24,818 nucleotides of DNA from NCBI GenBank assembly GCA_027364815.1, contig DAHXOQ010000009.1, forward strand, positions 1-24,818. The letters run 5' to 3'. Of the stretch, positions 16,992-24,004 are shown piece by piece. Below the pieces are notes generated by a model. It ran no database searches. It saw nothing but the letters and a program-made list of their open reading frames with translations, and was not told where the DNA came from. The translations under genes and the position numbers were made by a program. Position 1 is the stretch's first letter. Every line of letters begins with the position of its first letter. Origin of the DNA: Acidobacteriaceae bacterium (GTDB lineage Bacteria; Acidobacteriota; Terriglobia; Terriglobales; Acidobacteriaceae).

Positions 16992-18529
16992 TACTGAACG
17001 CAAAACCATCCATGATTGATTCACTACAACTTGAAGAGATGCACAAAGAAGCTCAATCGCTCTTTACCGGCGCGCTTGATGCCTGCAATATCCCAACGGC
17101 ATTTGACCGCCGTTTGCATTTTTCTGGACACACGCTTCATCGGCTATTGGCGACTGACGGAACTCCGACGACTATAGACCTTGCAAGCTTCAAACGCATC
17201 TTCGTGATAGCCATCGGCAAAGCCGCAGCGCCCATGCTCGACACCTTGCTGAACCGCATGAAACGCCGCAAGGGGTTGCGGGGAATCTGTTGTACCAACC
17301 AGCTGCCCAAGGCTCGCAACTGGCGCTTTCGCTATTTCAACGCCGGCCATCCGCTGCCCAATGAGGACTCCTTCCACGCCGCCCGCGCTTCACTTGCACT
17401 CCTCAAAAAAGCGCGCAAAGATACTCTTGTTTTCTTTCTCATCTCCGGCGGTGGTTCGGCGATGTTCGACCTACCACTCGATCCCACTATCACACTCGAA
17501 GATACCATCGCATTTCACGAAGCACTGCTCGCAAGCGGCGCGCCAATTGTCGAGATCAACACGCTGAGAAAAAAATTTTCCGCGGTCAAAGGCAGCCGGC
17601 TTGCGAACGCCGCCGATGAGGCCACTAAGATCTCGCTGCTGCTTCCCGATGTACCCATGAGCTCGCTCGATGCGCTCGCCTCCGGGCCAACGACTCCGGA
17701 TTACTCCACCATGGAAGAAGCTCGCGCAATTATCGAGCGATACTCGCTGGCAGATAAATTTCCTCGTTCAGTGCGCGCATTCTTTGAGCGAGCAGATCTT
17801 CCCGAGACGCCGGGCAGCAAGGTATGGCAACGACTGGCGCGGCTTTCGTGGTCTGAGGTGCGCGTCAACAAGCGCCCTGAATCGCAGATCATGACTCCTC
17901 CTCTTCCACATCATGAGCCGCTGCCTGAAAAATCACGCGAGGCAATCGCCACGGCGAAACTCACCAGTGAATCACCTTCGCTGCGCAATTCAATCTACGA
18001 GGTTCTGCTCTCAAGCCACGATCTTCTGGAGAGCGCGCGCACATTAGCCGAAAAGAATGGCTATTACACAGTCATCGACAACAATTGCGACGACTGGGAT
18101 TACGAAGCGGCTGCCAGTTATCTGCTAGTGCGCTTTCACACCTTGCGGCAGGAACATCCTCGACTTTGCCTGCTCTCGGGCGGCGAGGTAACTGTCACGC
18201 TCAGCCCAACACACGGTTCGGGTGGACGCAATCAGCAATTTGTTCTGGCTTGCGTGCAGGAGTTTTCCCTTCACCCCGGCGAAGCGATCACCGTCTTCAG
18301 CGCCGGCTCCGATGGCGTGGACGGAAACACTGAAGCTGCCGGCGCAATCGCCGACCCAACTACCAAAGCCCGCGCCGAAGCTTTCGGATTCGAGCCTGCT
18401 AAATCACTCGCGGACTTTGACGCATGCCCGCTCTTCACCGCGCTTGGAGACTCCGTCATTGTCGGCCCAACTGGCCACAATCTGCGCGATTTGAGAATTT
18501 TTTTGGCGCGCGACAACTCGGTGAAGTAG
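16988..18529 (+). CDS. Glycerate 2-kinase (GckA/MOFRL family)
   Basis: Phosphorylates D-glycerate to 2-phosphoglycerate with ATP, feeding glycolysis from glyoxylate, serine or glucarate routes. Seen in order: FVIAIGKAA (72-80), AGHPLPNEDS (119-128), ISGGGSAMF (152-160), NTLRKKFSAVKGSRLA (191-206), DVPMSSLDALASGPT (221-235), then the MOFRL part with LLSGGEVTVTL, HGSGGRNQQFVL and SAGSDGVDGNTEAAGA. It is 513 residues against 420-450 usual; the extra length lies in the linker around 262-335. The GTG start has GAAGGAAG upstream, and it overlaps the hydrolase stop. Alternative names are hydroxypyruvate reductase-like protein; TtuD annotations refer to the same family. Confidence 0.92.
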   Translation: MILNAKPSMIDSLQLEEMHKEAQSLFTGALDACNIPTAFDRRLHFSGHTLHRLLATDGTPTTIDLASFKRIFVIAIGKAAAPMLDTLLNRMKRRKGLRGICCTNQLPKARNWRFRYFNAGHPLPNEDSFHAARASLALLKKARKDTLVFFLISGGGSAMFDLPLDPTITLEDTIAFHEALLASGAPIVEINTLRKKFSAVKGSRLANAADEATKISLLLPDVPMSSLDALASGPTTPDYSTMEEARAIIERYSLADKFPRSVRAFFERADLPETPGSKVWQRLARLSWSEVRVNKRPESQIMTPPLPHHEPLPEKSREAIATAKLTSESPSLRNSIYEVLLSSHDLLESARTLAEKNGYYTVIDNNCDDWDYEAAASYLLVRFHTLRQEHPRLCLLSGGEVTVTLSPTHGSGGRNQQFVLACVQEFSLHPGEAITVFSAGSDGVDGNTEAAGAIADPTTKARAEAFGFEPAKSLADFDACPLFTALGDSVIVGPTGHNLRDLRIFLARDNSVK

Positions 18530-18540
18530 AAACATTTCAA

Positions 18541-18577
18541 TAAAAAATCGGCGGCAGAGATTTTATTCTCTGCCGCC
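18541..18577 (-). terminator. Intrinsic terminator for the Spy-like gene
   Basis: An 11-bp stem (18550-18560 with 18567-18577, arms GGCGGCAGAGA and TCTCTGCCGCC) has a 6-nt loop. On the minus strand it is followed by GATTTTTTATT, a good U tract, about 50 bases after the stop of the Spy-like gene. On the plus strand no T run follows, so it serves mainly the minus-strand gene. Its position 20 bases after the glycerate kinase stop could still slow converging transcription. Confidence 0.85.
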
Positions 18578-18625
18578 AAATACAAATGACTGCTTGTTTA
18601 CACTCACATCTATAAATATGAGTTT

Positions 18626-19387
18626 TTAATTCAGTTGAATCGCAGCCAGCTCAGCTGCAATCTCGGCCGTATCCTGTTCCGCATCAGAGTCGGTCATTGG
18701 CCCATCGTCGCCGGAGGGAGCATCGAAAATGAATCCGGGATTCGGTCCGGGCCCAGACTTCTGTGCGCCATCGGCGCCACTCTGCGGAGCTGAACCGTTG
18801 CCCGCCGGAGGTGGAGGGGGTGTCTGGCCTGGATGCTGTCCCTGCCAATAGCGGCCACCAGGTCCACGATGGTCTCCATACTGCCTATTCTCATGGCGTG
18901 CCGCGCGCATCTCTTCCAACTGCTTCCACTGCTCCGGAGTCAGTTTGCTGCGAATCGCCAACAGGAAACGGGCGTTGGCCCTCTCAAGTTCCTTGCGCGC
19001 ATCGGCAATGCGGTCAACCTGCGCCAGGATCTTTTCCTCATCCGGCTTATCGGCCTTCATCAATGGCTCAAGCGTCAGTTCGGCCTTGTCAACATTGGCA
19101 CGCAGGTCAACAAGCTTTAAACGGTGTTGATCCATGATGCCGTCCATATCTTTGCGCTGCTCCTCGGTGAGGTTGAGCTTGGAAATCATCCTCGGCTCAT
19201 TCCACCAGTGGCCATGGTCGCCGCGGGGACCAAGTGCACGCTCCATCGGCGGACGATGCTGACCAAACAAAGGCCCGTCCTGCGCCCTCAGCATGGTTGT
19301 TGCCGCACTCATCAGTGCCGCCCACATCACAACCAGCACCACCCCAAGAGTCCATTTCTTACAATTCAATCCATTCATTTTTTTCAT
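18626..19387 (-). CDS. Spy/CpxP-like periplasmic LTxxQ protein
   Basis: Predicted periplasmic helical protein of the Spy/CpxP/ZraP heavy-metal and envelope-stress group, acting as a chaperone or stress sensor. The N-terminal signal (about 12-35, ending near LRAQDG) precedes two LTxxQ motifs, LTEEQ at 73-77 and LTPEQ at 149-153, joined by a long charged helical hairpin (78-147). The remainder (170-253) is a Gly/Pro-rich low-complexity stretch with a very acidic end (SDAEQDTAEIAAELAA), about 90 residues more than Spy or CpxP. I chose the ATG at 19387 because GGGAG lies 9 bases upstream; the ATG at 19408 would put that site inside the gene. It lies downstream of the ECF sigma/anti-sigma genes on the same strand, 180 bp away. 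Confidence 0.85.
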   Translation of the reverse strand: MKKMNGLNCKKWTLGVVLVVMWAALMSAATTMLRAQDGPLFGQHRPPMERALGPRGDHGHWWNEPRMISKLNLTEEQRKDMDGIMDQHRLKLVDLRANVDKAELTLEPLMKADKPDEEKILAQVDRIADARKELERANARFLLAIRSKLTPEQWKQLEEMRAARHENRQYGDHRGPGGRYWQGQHPGQTPPPPPAGNGSAPQSGADGAQKSGPGPNPGFIFDAPSGDDGPMTDSDAEQDTAEIAAELAAIQLN

Positions 19388-19519
19388 TTTGTATTTCTCC
19401 CTTATCATGTTTAATGACCCGTTCGAGCCAGGTTTAATTTTGTTAAAGAATTAAATTTCTCCGATTTATGATTCCGGAAAAACTCAGAGTTTCTGTTTCC
19501 ATGCTTCAAGCAAAGTTCG

Positions 19520-19556
19520 AAAAAAATTGTTTGCTGCTCCCGGGCTAGTCCCCAGC
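19520..19556 (-). terminator. Weak possible terminator after the anti-sigma gene
   Basis: A hairpin with a GGG/CCC core and a short outer GCT/AGC stem (19536-19556) is followed on the minus strand, after about 10 bases, by seven T residues (19520-19526). The stem is imperfect and the T run is too far away for a classic terminator. Confidence 0.3.
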
Positions 19557-19567
19557 GCCTGCCTTTT

Positions 19568-20038
19568 TTACTTCGCCATCAGTGAAGCAAGCGGTTCCAT
19601 CGCTGACGGACTGTCCTGGGCAATATCGCTGTCCACGTCTGCCAGCAGTTCATCATCCTGCACACCCTGTTGCGCGGCCAGTTGATTTTCTGCGGCTTTC
19701 TTCTCTTGCGCAACTTTCTGCTCAGCCAATTTCTGATCATCGGCCTTTTGTTGAGCAACCCTCTGCGCATCCTGCACATTGCGTTCATGCTGCACCACCC
19801 CGCCGGTAATAACCGACGCCAGAAGCACCGCGGTCATTGCGAATGTTGCAAGCCGAAAGCTCAATGGACGCCGCGCGCTCACAACAACACGCCGTTCGCG
19901 GCTCATGACATCTGAACTCCACGCCTGAACACTCTCCCGGTACGCTGCGAAAACTCCTGCCAGTTCCTGCTCTTCGCGCTCGAAGCTTGTTGCTCCCGTT
20001 TTACTGTTTGCCTGCTTCATCTCATCTTGATGCTTCAT
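19568..20038 (-). CDS. Putative anti-sigma factor, single-pass membrane protein
   Basis: A 156-residue product with no recognised family motif, assigned by position and topology. A cytoplasmic part (1-62, REEQELAGVFAAYRESV) would bind the sigma factor. One membrane segment (about 64-82) and a periplasmic Gln/Lys/Ala/Glu-rich coiled-coil-like stretch (about 85-135, NVQDAQRVAQQ) with an acidic end follow. Its ATG overlaps the sigma factor stop (ATGA) and has a purine-rich AGGAAG site upstream, so the pair is translationally coupled. No zinc-binding HxxxCxxC anti-sigma motif is visible, so it is not a classic ZAS protein. It could also be an accessory membrane protein unrelated to sigma control. 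Confidence 0.65.
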   Translation of the reverse strand: MKHQDEMKQANSKTGATSFEREEQELAGVFAAYRESVQAWSSDVMSRERRVVVSARRPLSFRLATFAMTAVLLASVITGGVVQHERNVQDAQRVAQQKADDQKLAEQKVAQEKKAAENQLAAQQGVQDDELLADVDSDIAQDSPSAMEPLASLMAK

Positions 20039-20616
20039 TGGCTCTTCCTCATCTCGGCTCTAACTTTGACCATGGCGCGCGAAAGATGCGCCTTCACCGT
20101 TCCCTCATTCAATCCCGTGGTTTCAGCAATCTCCAGCAGATCCATCTCCTCCACGTGACGAAGCAGAAATACTGTTTTTTGCCTTTCACTCAACGTCTCA
20201 ACCACACGCCACACCTGCTTCACCTGCTCGCGTGCCATCACCTGCGCTTCTGGTGAAGAAGCTTGACTCGGCAACCACTCGCTCGCCTCGTCCACGCTGA
20301 CGCTCTGCATCTGGGTCTGCCGCCAGAACTGCAAACGGCGGTTGCGCCAGTAATCCTTTTGCAGGTTGATTGCAATCCGCAACAACCACGTCAGCACACT
20401 CGATTCGCCTCGAAAGCTCGCCCAATTCCGGTGCGCCTTCAGCAGGCAATCCTGCGTCAGCGTCTCGGCCACATCCGGATCACGCATCGAGGCCAGCAGA
20501 AACCGGAAGACCTGCGGGCGGTGGGTTTGTGCCACCGTTGCAAAATCTGTTTCCGTACGCTCCAGATCCCTCTGGTTACTCGTAATTAATTCTTCCAAGA
20601 CGTTCGCAGTTGCCAT
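20035..20616 (-). CDS. ECF-type RNA polymerase sigma factor
   Basis: Extracytoplasmic-function sigma-70 family member that redirects RNA polymerase to stress promoters. Sigma-2 covers about 30-95, with DPDVAETLTQDCLLKAHRNW, the DNA-melting FRGESSVLTWLLRIAINLQKDYWRNRR region and basic residues. Sigma-4 covers about 137-190, with LSERQKTVFLLRHVEEMDLLEIAETTGLNEGTVKAHLSRAM. Length is typical (about 193 residues). I chose the ATG at 20616; GTG immediately upstream (20619) is also possible. There is no Shine-Dalgarno, which fits a leaderless message from the promoter just upstream. It is followed by an overlapping putative anti-sigma factor and then a Spy-like protein, suggesting an envelope-stress module. 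Confidence 0.93.
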   Translation of the reverse strand: MATANVLEELITSNQRDLERTETDFATVAQTHRPQVFRFLLASMRDPDVAETLTQDCLLKAHRNWASFRGESSVLTWLLRIAINLQKDYWRNRRLQFWRQTQMQSVSVDEASEWLPSQASSPEAQVMAREQVKQVWRVVETLSERQKTVFLLRHVEEMDLLEIAETTGLNEGTVKAHLSRAMVKVRAEMRKSQ

Positions 20617-20623
20617 CACACAG

Positions 20624-20654
20624 ATAGACGGCCCTTTTCTCTGGCGGGTTTACA
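20624..20654 (-). promoter_or_regulatory. ECF-sigma type promoter of the sigma factor gene
   Basis: On the minus strand TGTAAAC (20648-20654) carries the AAC core of ECF -35 elements. CGTCTAT (20624-20630), an ECF -10 type motif, follows after 17 bases. The -10 ends seven bases before the ATG, so transcription would start at or next to the start codon. This would fit autoregulation by the encoded sigma factor. Confidence 0.6.
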
Positions 20655-20806
20655 CCAGTGAATTCTTAACTACTGCATTCATTTTTCTCACTCACATGCG
20701 TGCTTTATTGCGTCAACTAATGAAGAATTTCACTTTTTGCCCAGCTTGTGCGAGTGGAGAAATTCAACAATTTTCTTTGCTCCTGCCCTAAACAAGTATC
20801 AAAACC

Positions 20807-20825
20807 TCTGAGAAATATTCTCAGA
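20807..20825. repeat. Perfect 19-bp inverted repeat
   Basis: TCTGAGAA and TTCTCAGA flank the 3-base centre ATA. The sequence lies about 290 bp upstream of the predicted start of the sensor-kinase operon. It could be an upstream activator site for the NtrC-type regulator or an operator for another regulator. No protein can be assigned. Confidence 0.55.
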
Positions 20826-20827
20826 CT

Positions 20828-20839
20828 GGAACTCGTTCC
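20828..20839. repeat. Short GGAAC/GTTCC inverted repeat
   Basis: GGAAC-TC-GTTCC is a perfect 5-bp dyad just 2 bases after the 19-bp inverted repeat. It may be part of the same binding region. At 12 bp it can also arise by chance. Confidence 0.35.
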
Positions 20840-20993
20840 CTGCTTTTCAGTAGAAATCTCTGCGTTTAAGTTCTTTAAAAACAAAGCCAATCAGAGTGAT
20901 CCAGAAAGTATATGCTTTTTAGAACTATCATTCCTTTTAGTGAATCCTGTATTCTGTTTTCAGCAGATTCCCGAGATTATTTCTTTCAGTTGG

Positions 20994-21018
20994 ATAACAA
21001 AAGTACCGTGAAATCGTC
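20994..21018 (+). promoter_or_regulatory. Weak second ECF-like promoter motif, plus strand
   Basis: ATAAC (20994-20998) precedes CGTC (21015-21018) with 16 bases between, resembling the sigma-gene promoter but with a poor -35 element. If real it would also drive the sensor kinase operon from the ECF sigma factor. The evidence is thin. Confidence 0.2.
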
Positions 21019-21083
21019 TGTATCTTGCCTGTAATCTAAGGATTGAAGGGTTTGTTCAGGTTTTTTCCCCATCCGGCCATTCG

Positions 21084-21099
21084 TGGCACTCAACGTGCA
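21084..21099 (+). promoter_or_regulatory. Sigma-54 (-24/-12) promoter of the sensor kinase operon
   Basis: TGGCACT, then CAAC, then GTGCA matches the consensus TGGCACG-N4-TTGCW at 14 of 16 positions counting the four free ones, with the invariant GG (21085-21086) and GC (21097-21098) exactly 12 bases apart. Placing GC at -13/-12 puts the start near 21110, 30 bases before the kinase ATG. The downstream regulator is a sigma-54 activator, so autoactivation is likely. Confidence 0.6.
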
Positions 21100-21139
21100 T
21101 CGACATAACAGTGAAACTCACAGGTAGAGGTTCTCCCCC

Positions 21140-24004
21140 ATGGAGACCAGTTTAGTCAATCGCTTACAGGCAACACTCTTAGCCGCCACTACGGTTGCGC
21201 TATTCCTGTTGGCTATTGGCAACTTCGTCCAGGAGAGTCAGTTCCAGCAGCCATCTGATGGTGTCTGGTGGGTTGAAGCACCTGGCGGAATGATCGCCCA
21301 ACGTGTCGACCCCGACAGTCCAGGCAAGCGGGCTGGTATCCAGGTTCATGACCTGCTGACGGCCATTGATGAAACTCCAATTCACAAGCTCTCTGACCTT
21401 GAACGCTCCCTGTATCAAGTTGGCATCTACGGCAAAGCCGCGTACTCGATTACACGCGACAATATTCCGATCGATAATCCCGTCGAAGTCATTCCAGAGC
21501 CACCTGACCGAAGCATGCTGAATGTCTACCGCTTCATTGGCCTGGTCTACCTTGCCATTGGAATTTACATTCTGCTGCGCCGCTGGACGGCCCCGCGTGC
21601 CACACATTTCTATCTCTTCTGCCTCGTCTCTTTCGCGCTCAATGCGCTCAAATACACTGGAAAATTTGACCTGCTCGATTCAACCACCAACTGGGTGAAC
21701 ATTGTTGCAGGGGCACTGCAGCCTGCACTCTTCCTGCACTTTGCGTTGAGCTTCCCTGAGGAGCGCCTCACACGACTGCGGCGTCGCTGGCTTCTGCCCA
21801 TTGTCTACGCGCCGGTTGTGATTCTCATTGGCCTCTGGCTCATTGCCATCTTTGAGTGGCAAGCCTCAGGGCTTCTAAGACACCGCATCGACCAGATAGG
21901 AATCGGGTACGATGCCATTTACTATTTGTTGGCTGCTGGACTTTTCCTCGGAAGTTATAGCAAGGCTGGCACACCTCTGCTGCGCCAGCAATTGAAGTGG
22001 CTCACACGCGGCACGCTGCTCGCTGTTCTGCCTTTCACATTCTTCTATGCGATTCCATTCCTCCTTGATCTTGAAGTTCCGGTCGCGCTCACGCGTCTTG
22101 CTGGCCTGTCGTTGGTGATCCTACCTTTGACCTTCAGTTGGGCCATCGTTCGCTATCGGCTCATGGACACGGATCTGATCTTCAAACGTGGCGTCGCTTA
22201 CACACTCGCTACCGGTCTGACCGGGGGAGCGTATTTCGGTATCATCGCACTGGCCGGGGTTGTTGTGCATACGCGTCTGCCCGAGGCTGTTCGCGAGTGG
22301 GGTCTGGTCATTGCAATCCTGCTAACCGCGCAACTTTTTGATCCATTCAAGCGACGCATTCAGAGCTGGGTCGACCGCATCTTTGACCGCCATCGTTACG
22401 ATTACCGCAAGGCTCTCATCGAGTTTGGCCGCGGCCTGAGTTCAGAGACTAATCTCGCCGCGCTGCTCAACTCCATCGTTGACCGGCTGCCCAGCGCATT
22501 GCTGGTCGAGCGCGTCGCAATCTTCATGGAACAGCAGGGTGTCGAACAATCCGCCCCTTGCCTCGAACTCGTCGCCTCTCATGGTCTGCCGCAGAGCCTC
22601 AATCCCCGTCAGCTCGATCTCGGATTCCTCAAATTTGACACCGACGAAAAACATACCCACATCTTCCTTGAGAATGCTCAACAAGCGATCTATCTCTCGC
22701 CCAGCGAGCAGCAGTCTGCCGCTGCGCTGGACCTCAACTACTACCTGCCCTGTCGTGTGCAGGATGAAAGCAACTCACGCACCACAGCCGTCATCGGACT
22801 CGGCCGCACCATCGGCGGCGACTTCCTCTCCAGCGAAGATGTTGAGCTCCTTGAATCGCTCGCCAGCTACATCGGCATCGCGCTCCAGAATGCCAGCCTC
22901 TACGCGCAACTTGGCCGCCAGATTCGCGAGTTCGAGCAACTCAAGGAGTTCAACGAGAATATCGTCGAATCCATCAATATCGGCATCATCGCCGTCGATC
23001 TCAACGACTGCATCGAGAGCTGGAATGCGCAGATGGAAGCGATGTACGCCATGAGCCGCGCTGAAGCAATCGGCCAGCGACTCTCCGACGTCTTCCCGCC
23101 TGATCTCACCGAGGCACTCGATAGCTTCAATGGCGACTCTGGCGTCCACCATCTTTACAAATTCCGCCTCATGACGCGCGCCGGTGAACAACGCACCACA
23201 AACATCGCCGTCGCACCTTTGCTCTCGCGTGACTTTGTCTCGGTCGGCCGCATCCTGCTTGTCGACGACATTACCGAGCGCGTCCTGCTTGAAGCGCAGC
23301 TTTCGCAAGCCGACAAACTCAGCTCCATCGGTTTGCTCGCCGCCGGCGTTGCGCATGAAATCAACACACCGCTAGCCGTCATCTCCTCAAATGCGCAGAT
23401 GCTCTCCAAGCAAATGAGCGGCGACACCAAACTTGCGCCCCTCCTCGACAAAATTACCCAGCAGAGCTTCAGAGCCGCTGAGATCGCCAACGGTCTCCTG
23501 AACTTCTCGCGAACCTCAACAACCGAGTTACGCGACACATCTCTCAACCAGGTCATTCGCGACACTCTCTCGCTCGTCGAACATCAGTTGAAGACTGCGA
23601 ATATTTCCGTTGTCATGGAGCTCGCCGACGATCTGCCGCTCATCTCCGGTAACCCCGGAAAGCTGCAGCAGGTCTTCCTCAATCTCCTGCTCAATGCCAA
23701 GGACGCGATGTCCGGCGGTGGTCACCTCCGCATCAAAACACTGGCCAATGGCCACGTTGAAGCCATCATCTCCGACACTGGCTCCGGCATTGCCCCCGAG
23801 CACTTGAAGCGCATTTACGATCCATTCTTCACCACCAAGACAGCGCCCAAGGCGGGCGATCGCCGTGGCACCGGTCTCGGCCTCTCCGTCTCTTACGGCA
23901 TTATTCAGGAGCACGCAGGCAAGATTGAAGTTGTCAGCTCCATCGGCGCCGGAACCACTTTCCACCTTGAGTTTCCCATGTTAAGGAAGTCCGTACATGC
24001 CTGA
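21140..24004 (+). CDS. Membrane sensor histidine kinase with PDZ, GAF and PAS domains
   Basis: Large (954-residue) membrane kinase that would phosphorylate the overlapping NtrC-type regulator. By hydrophobicity: one N-terminal helix (11-30), then a PDZ-like domain (about 45-118, MIAQRVDPDSPGKRAGIQVHD), then nine more helices (about 129-400). This places PDZ in the periplasm and the rest in the cytoplasm. A GAF-like domain (about 430-595), a PAS domain (about 615-725) and the HisKA/HATPase core follow. The core has the phospho-acceptor His739 in GVAHEINTPL, an N box in LNLLLNAKDAM, Asp879 in SDTGSGIAP, an F box in YDPFFTTK and a G2 box in GTGLGLSVSYG. Start: ATG with an AGAGG site upstream. 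It overlaps the regulator by 8 bp. What the PDZ domain senses is unknown. Confidence 0.93.
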   Translation: METSLVNRLQATLLAATTVALFLLAIGNFVQESQFQQPSDGVWWVEAPGGMIAQRVDPDSPGKRAGIQVHDLLTAIDETPIHKLSDLERSLYQVGIYGKAAYSITRDNIPIDNPVEVIPEPPDRSMLNVYRFIGLVYLAIGIYILLRRWTAPRATHFYLFCLVSFALNALKYTGKFDLLDSTTNWVNIVAGALQPALFLHFALSFPEERLTRLRRRWLLPIVYAPVVILIGLWLIAIFEWQASGLLRHRIDQIGIGYDAIYYLLAAGLFLGSYSKAGTPLLRQQLKWLTRGTLLAVLPFTFFYAIPFLLDLEVPVALTRLAGLSLVILPLTFSWAIVRYRLMDTDLIFKRGVAYTLATGLTGGAYFGIIALAGVVVHTRLPEAVREWGLVIAILLTAQLFDPFKRRIQSWVDRIFDRHRYDYRKALIEFGRGLSSETNLAALLNSIVDRLPSALLVERVAIFMEQQGVEQSAPCLELVASHGLPQSLNPRQLDLGFLKFDTDEKHTHIFLENAQQAIYLSPSEQQSAAALDLNYYLPCRVQDESNSRTTAVIGLGRTIGGDFLSSEDVELLESLASYIGIALQNASLYAQLGRQIREFEQLKEFNENIVESINIGIIAVDLNDCIESWNAQMEAMYAMSRAEAIGQRLSDVFPPDLTEALDSFNGDSGVHHLYKFRLMTRAGEQRTTNIAVAPLLSRDFVSVGRILLVDDITERVLLEAQLSQADKLSSIGLLAAGVAHEINTPLAVISSNAQMLSKQMSGDTKLAPLLDKITQQSFRAAEIANGLLNFSRTSTTELRDTSLNQVIRDTLSLVEHQLKTANISVVMELADDLPLISGNPGKLQQVFLNLLLNAKDAMSGGGHLRIKTLANGHVEAIISDTGSGIAPEHLKRIYDPFFTTKTAPKAGDRRGTGLGLSVSYGIIQEHAGKIEVVSSIGAGTTFHLEFPMLRKSVHA

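Larger units (their letters stand above)
20617..21139 (+). other. 523-bp divergent intergenic region
   Basis: Separates the sigma factor gene (minus) from the sensor kinase gene (plus). It holds a sigma-factor-type promoter for the minus gene, a sigma-54-type promoter for the plus gene and two dyad repeats, each listed separately. It is A+T-rich compared with the neighbouring genes. Open frames within it (for example 20748-21011) have no ribosome site or recognisable domain and I do not call them. Confidence 0.6.

Noticed and set aside
20748..21011. 87-codon frame upstream of the sensor kinase
   Set aside because: It lies in A+T-rich regulatory DNA and overlaps the dyads, with no ribosome site and no recognisable domain.
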